Source: Emcibacter sp. (GTDB lineage Bacteria > Pseudomonadota > Alphaproteobacteria > Sphingomonadales > Emcibacteraceae). Taken from it: 6,256 nucleotides of DNA. A model generated the notes under the pieces. That model did no database searches, was not told the origin of the DNA, and saw only the letters and a program-made list of their open reading frames with translations. The position numbers and the translations under genes were made by a program. The stretch is from assembly GCA_023142175.1 (NCBI GenBank), contig JAGLJX010000449.1:1-6256 (forward strand), written 5' to 3'. Positions 1 through 6,256 of the stretch are shown piece by piece. How positions within the stretch are numbered: position 1 is the first letter of the stretch; every line of letters begins with the position of its first letter.

Positions 1-525
1 CGTACGGATTACATTTTACGCTTCTTGATTGTGTCATTAGCATTCTATGCCATGTCAACATTTGAAGGCCCTGTAATGGCATCTAAAACAGTTAATGCCT
101 TATCGCACTACACCGACTGGACTATTGGTCATGTACATTCCGGCGCCCTTGGATGGGTGGCTTATGTGAGCTTCGGGGCGCTTTACTGCATGTACCCTTG
201 GCTCTGGAAACGCAAGGGTCTTTATTCACTGAAACTTGTAAATATGCACTTCTGGATTTCGACCATTGGCATCGTACTATATATCTGCGCCATGTGGGTA
301 TCCGGTATCATGCAGGGTCTTATGTGGCGGGCATATGACAGCCTTGGATTTCTGGAATATTCCTTCGTGGAAACCGTGGAAGCCATGCACCCCTATTATA
401 TCATCCGCGCAACTGGCGGGCTGTTGTTCGTCATCGGCTCATTGATCATGGTCTATAACCTGTGGAAAACAGCACGCGGCGAAGGGGATGCCATCCCTGA
501 AACTCAAACTGTACCAGCAGAATAA
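1..525 (+). CDS. ccoN: Cytochrome c oxidase cbb3-type subunit I (CcoN), C-terminal part; 5' end outside window
   Basis: CcoN is the catalytic subunit of the cbb3 oxidase in the cytoplasmic membrane; it reduces O2 to water at a heme b3-CuB centre and pumps protons. The reading frame is open from base 1, so only the last 174 codons are present (family length is usually about 470-540). The fragment contains a S-T-F-E-G-P segment (residues 19-24) and then D-W-T-I-G-H-V-H-S at residues 39-47. The two histidines of that H-V-H motif (codons at 130-132 and 136-138) match the family pair that ligates high-spin heme b3 and low-spin heme b. Hydrophobic segments follow around residues 44-65, 74-100 and 126-146, then a short polar tail ending at TAA 523-525. 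The CuB histidines and cross-linked tyrosine region would lie upstream of the window. ccoO starts 14 nt downstream. Identity is very secure; the fragment is cut by the window edge, with no sign of gene damage. Confidence 0.97.
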   Translation, partial: RTDYILRFLIVSLAFYAMSTFEGPVMASKTVNALSHYTDWTIGHVHSGALGWVAYVSFGALYCMYPWLWKRKGLYSLKLVNMHFWISTIGIVLYICAMWVSGIMQGLMWRAYDSLGFLEYSFVETVEAMHPYYIIRATGGLLFVIGSLIMVYNLWKTARGEGDAIPETQTVPAE

Positions 526-526
526 G

Positions 527-532
527 AAGGAG
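527..532 (+). promoter_or_regulatory. Shine-Dalgarno site for ccoO
   Basis: AAGGAG lies directly after the ccoN stop codon, 7 nt before the ATG at 540. It is the strongest ribosome binding site in the window. It fixes the ccoO start and indicates efficient independent initiation rather than reliance on read-through from ccoN. Confidence 0.85.
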
Positions 533-539
533 ATAAAAA

Positions 540-1268
540 ATGTCATTCAAACATGCTATCTTTGAAAAAAATCCCCTCATTCTTCTGGTTGGTATCCTGA
601 TTACGGTTGCCATTGGCGGACTGGTGGAAATCGCCCCGCTATTCTATCTGGAAAGCACCATTGAAAAGGTTGAGGGTATGCGCCCCTATACGCCGCTGGA
701 ACTTGCAGGACGGAATATCTATATCCGCGAAGGCTGTTATAATTGCCATTCCCAGATGATCCGCTCCACCCGTGATGAAGTGGAACGTTACGGTCATTAT
801 TCACTGGCGGCAGAAAGTATGTATGATCATCCTTTCCAATGGGGATCAAAAAGAACCGGTCCCGACCTTGCCCGTGTGGGTAATAAATATTCCGATGAAT
901 GGCATCGGGAGCATATGATCGCCCCTCGCGCCGTAGTGCCGGAATCAGTTATGCCCGGCTATCCGTTTCTTGCGGAAAATGACCTGAAGTTTGACCTTAT
1001 ATCGGCTGACCTTATGGCCAATAAAATGGTAGGCGTACCCTATAGCGAAGATCAGATTAAATTTGCCGCCGCCGATTTACAGGCACAGCTTGATGAGGAT
1101 AGCGATTATTTTGATGATTTTGAGGAACGTTGGCCGACCGCTCAGGTTCGTGATTTTGACGGCAACCCTGAAAAGATCAGCGAGTTGGATGCCCTGATTG
1201 CCTATATGCAGATGCTCGGCACATTAGTTGATTTCTCCCTCTATAACGAAAAAGAAAACAACCGCTAG
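540..1268 (+). CDS. ccoO: Cytochrome c oxidase cbb3-type subunit II (CcoO), membrane-anchored monoheme cytochrome c
   Basis: CcoO passes electrons from CcoP to the heme b centre of CcoN; its heme domain faces the periplasm. The 242-residue product has an N-terminal membrane anchor at about residues 13-37, preceded by a short cytoplasmic stretch with the K-N-P motif typical of the family. A single covalent heme c site, C-Y-N-C-H, lies at residues 66-70, inside the characteristic [11 protein letters not shown] segment. The distal ligand is very probably Met138 in S-V-M-P-G-Y-P. The C-terminal half carries V-G-V-P-Y-S and Q-M-L-G-T-L-V-D-F, both usual for CcoO. An acidic stretch at about residues 185-197 falls between them. 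The ATG at 540 has a strong AAGGAG site. The stop codon overlaps the ccoQ ribosome binding site, which ties the two genes closely. Length and motifs are normal and no key residue is missing. Confidence 0.98.
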   Translation: MSFKHAIFEKNPLILLVGILITVAIGGLVEIAPLFYLESTIEKVEGMRPYTPLELAGRNIYIREGCYNCHSQMIRSTRDEVERYGHYSLAAESMYDHPFQWGSKRTGPDLARVGNKYSDEWHREHMIAPRAVVPESVMPGYPFLAENDLKFDLISADLMANKMVGVPYSEDQIKFAAADLQAQLDEDSDYFDDFEERWPTAQVRDFDGNPEKISELDALIAYMQMLGTLVDFSLYNEKENNR

Positions 1269-1271
1269 GAG
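1267..1271 (+). promoter_or_regulatory. Shine-Dalgarno site for ccoQ
   Basis: AGGAG overlaps the TAG stop codon of ccoO (1266-1268) and sits 7 nt before the ATG at 1279. It decides the start of ccoQ. An in-frame ATG at 1228 would give a 17-residue longer protein, but that extension is basic, lies inside ccoO and has no comparable site. Confidence 0.8.
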
Positions 1272-1278
1272 CCGGACA

Positions 1279-1428
1279 ATGACACATCAGGACGTTGCCA
1301 ATTTCGCCGAAAGCTGGGGACTGCTGTTTCTTTTCAGTATGTTTGTAATAGCAATCGCCTATGCCTTCTGGCCTGCTAACAAAGCAAAATTCACCAAGGC
1401 GGCAAACCGCCCTCTGGATGAGGAGTAA
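1279..1428 (+). CDS. ccoQ: Cytochrome c oxidase cbb3-type subunit IV (CcoQ/FixQ)
   Basis: CcoQ is a small single-helix membrane subunit. In studied alphaproteobacteria it helps stabilise the association of CcoP with the CcoN-CcoO core. The product here is 49 residues, a normal family length. It shows a short N-terminal stretch, then E-S-W-G at residues 11-14, one membrane helix at about 14-31 ending in A-F-W-P, a basic stretch (K36, K38, K40), and an acidic end with the family-like A-A-N-R-P-L-D-E-E. The start at 1279 is chosen over the longer in-frame option because of the AGGAG site and the fit to family length. It lies 10 nt after ccoO and 4 nt before ccoP. The last two codons form the ccoP ribosome binding site. 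CcoQ sequences are poorly conserved, so the assignment leans on position plus the helix and tail pattern, which agree well. Confidence 0.93.
   Translation: MTHQDVANFAESWGLLFLFSMFVIAIAYAFWPANKAKFTKAANRPLDEE
1420..1425 (+). promoter_or_regulatory. Shine-Dalgarno site for ccoP
   Basis: GAGGAG encodes the two final glutamates of CcoQ and lies 7 nt before the ATG at 1433. It selects that start over an upstream in-frame ATG at 1361 within ccoQ, which would add 24 residues foreign to the family. Placement inside ccoQ suggests coupled translation of the two genes. Confidence 0.8.
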
Positions 1429-1432
1429 GATT

Positions 1433-2296
1433 ATGTCTACAGAACCCGAATATGATGAGGTTACCAAAACTTACACCACTGGCCATGAGTGGGACGGGAT
1501 TAAGGAACTGAACACACCATTGCCACGCTGGTGGTTATGGACGCTTTATGCCTCCATAGTTTGGGCCATTGGTTATTGGATTCTCATGCCAGCATGGCCT
1601 CTGGTCAGTGAACATACCAAAGGTATGCTTGGATATTCCCAGCGGGATACGGTCAATTCCGAACTTGCCGCCGCGCAGGATTCCCGCAAGATTTTTTCTG
1701 AAAAACTTCTGGCTGCGGATTTGGCAACCATAGAAAACACACCAGACCTGTTGGAATTTGCAATGGCTGGCGGTAAAGCAGCTTTCGGTGATAATTGCGC
1801 CGGTTGCCATGGTTCCGGCGCAGCAGGAGCCAAAGGCTACCCCAATCTGAATGATGATGACTGGTTGTGGGGTGGAAGTCTGGACGAAATTCATGAAACT
1901 ATCTCGGTTGGTATTCGCGGCGTTCACGAAGACACCCGCCTGAGCGATATGCCAGCCTTCCTCACCGATGAAATGCTGGAAAAGGATCAGATAAAAGACG
2001 TTGCCACTTATGTAATGTCCCTGTCGAACAAAACCATTGCCGCACCTGCGGGAGCCTTTGAGCTATTTCAGGAAAATTGCGCAGCCTGTCATGGTGAAGA
2101 TGCCCGTGGAAATAAAGAATTTGGCGCGCCCAACCTCGCCGATGGTATCTGGCTTTATGGTGCGGATCCTGAAACACTGATTGCCACGATTTCCTACAGC
2201 CGCAAGGGGGTCATGCCCACATGGGATGGCCGTCTTGATCCCGCGACGATCAAGAGCCTGGCGGTATATATTCACACATTAGGCGGAGGTGAGTAG
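1433..2296 (+). CDS. ccoP: Cytochrome c oxidase cbb3-type subunit III (CcoP), membrane-anchored diheme cytochrome c
   Basis: CcoP is the electron entry subunit, accepting electrons from soluble or membrane cytochromes c in the periplasm and passing them to CcoO. The 287-residue product has the family's N-terminal region (Y-T-T-G-H-E-W-D-G-I-K-E-L-N at about 14-27, then P-L-P-R-W-W), followed by one membrane helix at about 33-53. Two cytochrome c domains follow. The first has C-A-G-C-H at residues 122-126 with likely distal Met173 (D-M-P-A-F). The second has C-A-A-C-H at 216-220 with likely distal Met261 (V-M-P-T-W). Both domains contain a P-N-L segment followed by a W-L-(W/Y)-G motif, consistent with an ancestral domain duplication. 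The start at 1433 is supported by GAGGAG and by the family N-terminus. ccoG begins only 3 nt after the stop. Length and heme sites are all normal. Confidence 0.98.
   Translation: MSTEPEYDEVTKTYTTGHEWDGIKELNTPLPRWWLWTLYASIVWAIGYWILMPAWPLVSEHTKGMLGYSQRDTVNSELAAAQDSRKIFSEKLLAADLATIENTPDLLEFAMAGGKAAFGDNCAGCHGSGAAGAKGYPNLNDDDWLWGGSLDEIHETISVGIRGVHEDTRLSDMPAFLTDEMLEKDQIKDVATYVMSLSNKTIAAPAGAFELFQENCAACHGEDARGNKEFGAPNLADGIWLYGADPETLIATISYSRKGVMPTWDGRLDPATIKSLAVYIHTLGGGE
2285..2290 (+). promoter_or_regulatory. Shine-Dalgarno site for ccoG
   Basis: GGAGGT lies within the final codons of ccoP (part of its glycine-rich end) and 9 nt before the ATG at 2300. It supports that ATG as the ccoG start and shows that the structural and biogenesis halves of the operon are translated from one continuous message. 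Confidence 0.8.
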
Positions 2297-2299
2297 GCA

Positions 2300-3808
2300 A
2301 TGGGCTTACGACCTGATAACGGGTCTGACCAAATTCCTCTCATACCGCATGAGAAGATTGAACGTGCCAAGGTTGAAGCCGTAAACAAGGGGGAAAACCG
2401 CTCCCTTTATGCTGCCCAGAAAAAAATTCATCCCAAGCGTGCAAAGGGAACCTTTCGTACCATTAAATGGTGGGTGATGATTGTCACGCTCGGTATTTAT
2501 TATTTCTCCCCCTGGATCAGGTGGGAACGCGGCCCCGGCATCCCTGATCAAGCCATTCTGGTGGATATTGTCAACAGTCGGTTTTATTTCTTCTTCATTG
2601 AGATCTGGCCGCAGGAAGTTTATTACATCACCGGCCTATTGATACTCGCGGCAATCGCCCTGTTCCTTGTGACCAGTACGGCGGGGCGCATATGGTGCGG
2701 ATATACCTGCCCACAGACGGTCTGGGTCGATCTGTTTCTGGTGGTAGAACGCTTTTTCGAGGGTGAGAGAAACGCCCGTATTAAGCTGGACAAAGCCAGT
2801 TGGTCCGGCTCCAAAATTCTCAAAAAAACCGCAAAACATCTCACTTGGCTGATGATCGCCGTCCTCACCGGCGGGGCGTGGGTCTTCTATATGAATGATG
2901 CGCCGACACTGACGCAACAACTGATTGCTTTTGATGCACCGATGACTACCTATTTCTGGATCATGGTTCTGACCTTCACCACCTATCTTCTGGGCGGCTT
3001 TGCCCGCGAACAGGTCTGCACCTATATGTGCCCATGGCCCCGTATTCAAGCGGTGATGATGGATGAGGATTCTCTATCTGTCATGTACCGGTCTGACCGG
3101 GGCGAGCCACGCGCACCCCACAAGAAAAATGAACCATGGGACGACCGCGGTGACTGTATCCAATGTCGGCAGTGTGTTGTTGTCTGCCCCATGGGAATTG
3201 ATATTCGTGACGGAATGCAGCTTGAATGTATCCAATGTTCACTATGCATTGATGCCTGCGATAGCGTCATGGAGCAGATTGGCCGTCCAAAAGGCCTGAT
3301 CGCTTATGACAGTCTGGCGAATTTTGACCGTCGGGCAGAAGGCAAGCCGGAAAAGATAGAAGTCATACGGCCCCGCACACTTCTCTATATCATTTTCATG
3401 ATTATTGTGGGTGGTAGCATCATATGGGGGCTGACCCATCGCAGCGACCTTGAGGTAAATGTCCTGCGCGACCGGAACCCTTTATATGTCCAGCTTTCAT
3501 CGGGCGATATCCGTAATGGCTATACAGTTAAAATCCTCAATAAAACCCATGATATCCGAAAATTTTCGCTCAATATCTCTGGCTTGAAAAACTACCATAT
3601 GAAGATCGAAGGGGTTCAGGCAAAAACACCGGAAGGACTGCCCATCATCGAAGTAAACCGGGATCGATTGCGGTCTGTGAAAATTTATCTGTCTGTTCCC
3701 AAAGAGGATTTATTAACCGACAGTATAGACATTTCCATTACTGCCAAAGATCTGGACGGATCAAGTGTCAGCGATAATGCCACCAGCTTCAAGGGGCCAA
3801 AGAAATGA
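2300..3808 (+). CDS. ccoG: CcoG/FixG family cbb3 oxidase assembly protein, polytopic membrane 2[4Fe-4S] ferredoxin-like cupric reductase
   Basis: CcoG is a membrane iron-sulfur protein needed for cbb3 maturation; characterised relatives reduce Cu(II) to Cu(I), the form needed for CuB insertion. The product has 502 residues. Hydrophobic segments lie at about 56-72, 86-101, 107-126, 181-198, 217-235 and 360-378. Two C-x3-C-P motifs occur at Cys133/Cys137 and Cys240/Cys244. A bacterial ferredoxin-type region follows, with cysteines at 286, 289, 292 and 296 and at 310, 313, 316 and 320, enough for two [4Fe-4S] clusters. After the last helix, residues of about 385-500 look like the Ig-like C-terminal domain of the FixG family. 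The codons for C-I-Q-C are identical in both cluster motifs. The gene starts 3 nt after ccoP with a GGAGGT site and its TGA overlaps the ccoH ATG. Cupric reductase activity is inferred from the family. No expected cysteine is missing. Confidence 0.97.
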   Translation: MGLRPDNGSDQIPLIPHEKIERAKVEAVNKGENRSLYAAQKKIHPKRAKGTFRTIKWWVMIVTLGIYYFSPWIRWERGPGIPDQAILVDIVNSRFYFFFIEIWPQEVYYITGLLILAAIALFLVTSTAGRIWCGYTCPQTVWVDLFLVVERFFEGERNARIKLDKASWSGSKILKKTAKHLTWLMIAVLTGGAWVFYMNDAPTLTQQLIAFDAPMTTYFWIMVLTFTTYLLGGFAREQVCTYMCPWPRIQAVMMDEDSLSVMYRSDRGEPRAPHKKNEPWDDRGDCIQCRQCVVVCPMGIDIRDGMQLECIQCSLCIDACDSVMEQIGRPKGLIAYDSLANFDRRAEGKPEKIEVIRPRTLLYIIFMIIVGGSIIWGLTHRSDLEVNVLRDRNPLYVQLSSGDIRNGYTVKILNKTHDIRKFSLNISGLKNYHMKIEGVQAKTPEGLPIIEVNRDRLRSVKIYLSVPKEDLLTDSIDISITAKDLDGSSVSDNATSFKGPKK

Positions 3809-4314
3809 CATCCTCCCCTGAAAAACCCATCAAGGAATTTACCGGTAAAAAGGCTTTTATGTGGATTGCCGGGTTTTTCCTGATCATCTTTATCGTCAAT
3901 GCCATCATGGCCACCATTGCCGTGGGCACATGGGGCGGGCTTGAGACTAAAGACGCCTACCGCAAAGGTCTTTATTATAACGATGAAATCGCCGCTGCCG
4001 AAAATCAGAAGAAATCCGGTTGGAAAATGTCACTTAAGCATAGCCCCAACAGCCTTAAGCGTGACAGGCTCGATGTGGAAATAATCTGGCCTGTAGCCGA
4101 TTTGCCCCCCGCCAACGTCGCCGCCCACATCAGCCGCGCTGTGACGGATTCTTACGATCAGAAGATCGTCCTTACAAAGACCGGAAATAACATATATACT
4201 GCCCCTCTAAGCCTGCCACAGGCCGGACAATGGAATGTGACCATCCTTGTAAAGCGCGCCGATGGTCCCATATATCAGCTCAGAGAAAAGATACTCGTAA
4301 CAGCTGAAGAATAG
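3805..4314 (+). CDS. ccoH: CcoH/FixH family cbb3 oxidase assembly protein
   Basis: CcoH is a small membrane protein required for assembly or stability of cbb3 oxidase; studied homologues contact the CcoN-containing assembly intermediates. The 169-residue product has a basic cytoplasmic start (F-T-G-K-K at 12-16), one membrane helix at about 18-40 containing the family-typical V-N-A-I-M-A segment, then the signature A-Y-R-K-G-L-Y-Y-N at 51-59. The rest is a predicted periplasmic beta-rich domain ending in an acidic tail. I see no cysteines, so direct copper binding through thiols is unlikely. The ATG overlaps the ccoG stop as ATGA, and AAGGGG at 3791-3796 lies 8 nt upstream, so translational coupling is likely. 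ccoI begins 8 nt after the stop. Length matches alphaproteobacterial FixH. The family diverges quickly, but position and the motif make the call firm. Confidence 0.95.
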   Translation: MTSSPEKPIKEFTGKKAFMWIAGFFLIIFIVNAIMATIAVGTWGGLETKDAYRKGLYYNDEIAAAENQKKSGWKMSLKHSPNSLKRDRLDVEIIWPVADLPPANVAAHISRAVTDSYDQKIVLTKTGNNIYTAPLSLPQAGQWNVTILVKRADGPIYQLREKILVTAEE

Positions 4315-4322
4315 AGAATATT

Positions 4323-6256
4323 ATGGCGGTAGTAAAATCACAGGATAGTTTTGACCGCAAAGGCACGCCACTTGAACATTTTCTGGTGGAAGGTCTGCAT
4401 TGCCCGTCATGCATACGGGAAATCGAAGGGGCATTGCAAAAAAATCCAATCATAAAAAACGTCCGTCTTAACCTGACCACCCAGCGGCTTGCCGTGGAAT
4501 GGTCCGGTGACAGCCCCGATGTGGCCGCCAATAGTGATGAAGTTATCAAAACCCTGAAAGATATAGGCTTCAATGGCTATCTGTTTAAAGATGACCCTTC
4601 CGCGGCCGAGGGTGACAAAGAAGGTCGCTGGCTTTTGATCTGCATGGGTATCGCCGGATTTGCCATGATGAATATCATGCTTTTGTCTGTGTCTGACTGG
4701 GCAGGAACCGATATGGGCGACCAAACCCGCGGGTTCTTCCACTGGATTTCTGCGCTGATTGCTCTGCCTGCCAGTGCGGTTGCGGGTACGCCTTTCTTTA
4801 AATCCGCCTATGGCTCGCTCAAGGCTCGTAGCCTTAATATGGATGTGCCAATCTCTCTGGCTGTGATCCTGTCCTTGCTCATGAGTGTCATGCAAACGCT
4901 GAACGGCGGTGCTGATACCTATTATGACGCGGCGGTTATGCTGTTGTTTTTCCTGCTGATCGGTCGCTTTCTTGACCGGAAAATGCGTAATCATGCCCGC
5001 TCAACCGCCCATAACCTGATGAGCTATCGCCCAAGCTCGGCAATCATCGTCACAGAAAACGGCGACACGACAAACTGCGCCATTGAACTTCTCAACACCG
5101 AAATGGTGGTTCGGGTAGCTCCGGGTGAGCGTATCCCCGTGGATGGTGAGATCATTAGCGGCACGTCCGAAGTGGATAACAGTCTGGTCACGGGCGAGAC
5201 TATTCCCGTTAAATCCACCTTGGGTGACAAAGTTTTTGCCGGAACCATGAATGTTAACGGCGCCCTTGACATCAGGGTCACGGCGCTGAGCGGCAAGACT
5301 CTTCTGGATGAGATTATCGGCCTGATGGAAACGGCGGAACAGGGCCGGGCCAAATATGTCCGGCTCGCCGATAAAGCAGCGCAGATTTATGCACCAGCGG
5401 TTCATCTTCTGGCACTGGCAACTTTTCTGGGCTGGATTATTTTCAGCACCGTTGGCTGGGAACAGTCGCTGATCACGGCCATAGCTGTCCTGATCATCAC
5501 TTGCCCCTGTGCCTTGGGGCTGGCGGTTCCGGTGGTACAGATTGTCGCCTCTAGCCGCCTGTTTAAAAATGGTATATTGGTCAAGGCCCCCGACGGGCTG
5601 GAACGGCTGGCAGAGATTGACACCGTCGCCTTTGACAAGACCGGCACCCTTACCTTGGGTCAGCCGGAAATAGCAAATGCGGATGATATAGCTCCTGCCG
5701 ATCTTGAACTGGCGGCAAGCCTTGCCAAAACATCCACCCACCCCCTATGTAGGGCGTTAATTGTTGCCAGCCATGAACGTGACATTCCGACCATTGCTAC
5801 GACAAGTCCGCTCCATGAAGAACCGGGCATGGGCCTGAAAGCCACCATTGATGGCAAGGAAATCCGCCTTGGTAATCGTGACTGGTGTCATGTGCCAATG
5901 AATATTCAGAAAAACACACGCTATAGTGAGCTTTGGCTGAAGGTTGAGGGGCGCGACGCGGTATTCCTCGCCTTTCAGGATCGATTAAGAAAAGATGCCG
6001 CCGAAGTTGTCGCATGGTTTCAAAACAAAGGATTTGACGTCCTTCTGCTTTCCGGTGACCGACCCGATGTTGTCTCGGAAGTTGCCGAAAAACTGGGAAT
6101 TTCTGATTATCTTGGGGCGGCCAAGCCACAGGATAAAATCGACCGGCTGGAAAAACTCAAAGCAGAAGGAAAGAAAATACTTATGGTGGGAGACGGGATG
6201 AATGACGCTCCTGCGCTCAGCGCCTCCTACGTCTCTATCTCGCCTTCCACCGCTTC
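4323..6256 (+). CDS. ccoI: Copper-translocating P1B-type ATPase CcoI/FixI (CopA2-like); 3' end outside window
   Basis: CcoI pumps Cu(I) across the cytoplasmic membrane using ATP and is needed for copper insertion into CcoN. The frame is open to the window end, giving 644 codons of a protein usually about 720-830 long; the last two membrane helices are missing. Order of parts: a heavy-metal-associated domain at about 18-90 with C-P-S-C (Cys27, Cys30); helices at about 103-121, 138-157, 175-191 and 203-218; actuator domain with T-G-E at 290-292; helices at about 354-375 and 383-405 with the transport motif C-P-C at 394-396; phosphorylation motif D-K-T-G-T with Asp438; H-P at 473-474 in the nucleotide-binding domain; and the G-D-G-M-N-D hinge at 623-628. 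The A-V-P after C-P-C-A-L-G-L and the D-K-T-G-T-L-T-L-G-Q-P run suit the FixI/CcoI branch better than general CopA. The ATG at 4323 has only a weak site (GAGA, 4314-4317), but no better start is visible. No frameshift seen. Confidence 0.97.
   Translation, partial: MAVVKSQDSFDRKGTPLEHFLVEGLHCPSCIREIEGALQKNPIIKNVRLNLTTQRLAVEWSGDSPDVAANSDEVIKTLKDIGFNGYLFKDDPSAAEGDKEGRWLLICMGIAGFAMMNIMLLSVSDWAGTDMGDQTRGFFHWISALIALPASAVAGTPFFKSAYGSLKARSLNMDVPISLAVILSLLMSVMQTLNGGADTYYDAAVMLLFFLLIGRFLDRKMRNHARSTAHNLMSYRPSSAIIVTENGDTTNCAIELLNTEMVVRVAPGERIPVDGEIISGTSEVDNSLVTGETIPVKSTLGDKVFAGTMNVNGALDIRVTALSGKTLLDEIIGLMETAEQGRAKYVRLADKAAQIYAPAVHLLALATFLGWIIFSTVGWEQSLITAIAVLIITCPCALGLAVPVVQIVASSRLFKNGILVKAPDGLERLAEIDTVAFDKTGTLTLGQPEIANADDIAPADLELAASLAKTSTHPLCRALIVASHERDIPTIATTSPLHEEPGMGLKATIDGKEIRLGNRDWCHVPMNIQKNTRYSELWLKVEGRDAVFLAFQDRLRKDAAEVVAWFQNKGFDVLLLSGDRPDVVSEVAEKLGISDYLGAAKPQDKIDRLEKLKAEGKKILMVGDGMNDAPALSASYVSISPSTA

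Noticed and set aside
26..39. TTGAT-N4 half of an FNR/FixK-like site
   Set aside because: The second half reads TCATT instead of ATCAA, and it lies inside ccoN rather than upstream of a gene. The true operon promoter is expected outside the window.
892..908. Perfect 6-bp inverted repeat CCGATG/CATCGG with a 5-nt loop
   Set aside because: It lies inside the ccoO coding region, has no T-run after it, and encodes ordinary family sequence; most likely chance.
1361..1432. Longer start for ccoP at an in-frame ATG within ccoQ
   Set aside because: The added 24 residues do not resemble CcoP, while the ATG at 1433 has a GAGGAG site at ideal spacing and begins the normal family N-terminus.
2636..3049. 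Open frame of 137 codons on the - strand, opposite ccoG
   Set aside because: It is antisense to well-conserved membrane and cysteine motifs of CcoG, with no motif of its own.
3088..3100. CCGGT/ACCGG inverted repeat with a 3-nt loop
   Set aside because: It is short, within ccoG coding sequence and without a T-run, so it is not a terminator.
4407..4994. Open frame of 195 codons on the - strand, opposite the start of ccoI
   Set aside because: It is rich in His, Gln, Arg and Gly in a way typical of antisense shadows and covers the metal-binding domain and first helices of CcoI. No family resemblance is visible.
5001..5741. Open frame of 246 codons on the - strand, opposite ccoI
   Set aside because: It lies wholly inside the clearly coding ccoI frame, shows no recognisable domain, and its composition looks like the reverse image of ccoI codons. 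No plausible ribosome site or neighbour on that strand was seen.

Overview
The window is part of a fix/cco-type operon encoding a cbb3 cytochrome c oxidase and its assembly factors. Every gene lies on the + strand, in the order ccoN (3' end only), ccoO, ccoQ, ccoP, ccoG, ccoH, ccoI (5' part only). The predicted proteins are all of ordinary type for their families. I see no RNA gene, mobile element, CRISPR array or gene outside the operon, and no previously undescribed system.

The organism is a Gram-negative proteobacterium, most probably an alphaproteobacterium of moderate GC (roughly half G+C by eye, not computed). This rests on the ccoNOQP-ccoGHI order, the short FixH-like CcoH with its A-Y-x-K-G-L-x-Y-N motif, the CcoO C-terminal half ([14 protein letters not shown] and QMLGTLVDF segments), and a CcoI that lacks the cysteine-rich N-terminal domain of many gammaproteobacterial homologues. 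A genus cannot be named from the sequence alone.

Positions 1-2296 hold the structural subunits. CcoN is the heme/copper catalytic subunit, CcoO the membrane-anchored monoheme cytochrome c, CcoQ a 49-residue single-helix subunit, and CcoP the membrane-anchored diheme cytochrome c. Electrons from the quinol/bc1 branch pass through CcoP and CcoO hemes to the heme b/b3-CuB centre in CcoN, where O2 is reduced. Positions 2300-6256 hold the biogenesis genes. CcoG is a membrane ferredoxin-like protein of the cupric reductase family, CcoH is a single-span assembly/stability protein, and CcoI is a copper-exporting P1B ATPase that supplies copper for CuB.

Packing is extremely tight: gaps are 14, 10, 4, 3 and 8 nt, with a 4-nt ATGA overlap between ccoG and ccoH. 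There is no room for an internal terminator or a conventional intergenic promoter, so the cassette is probably one transcript. The promoter (expected to carry an FNR/FixK-type site) would lie upstream of ccoN, outside the window. The end of ccoI and any ccoS gene lie beyond position 6256. No stretch over 300 nt lacks a gene.
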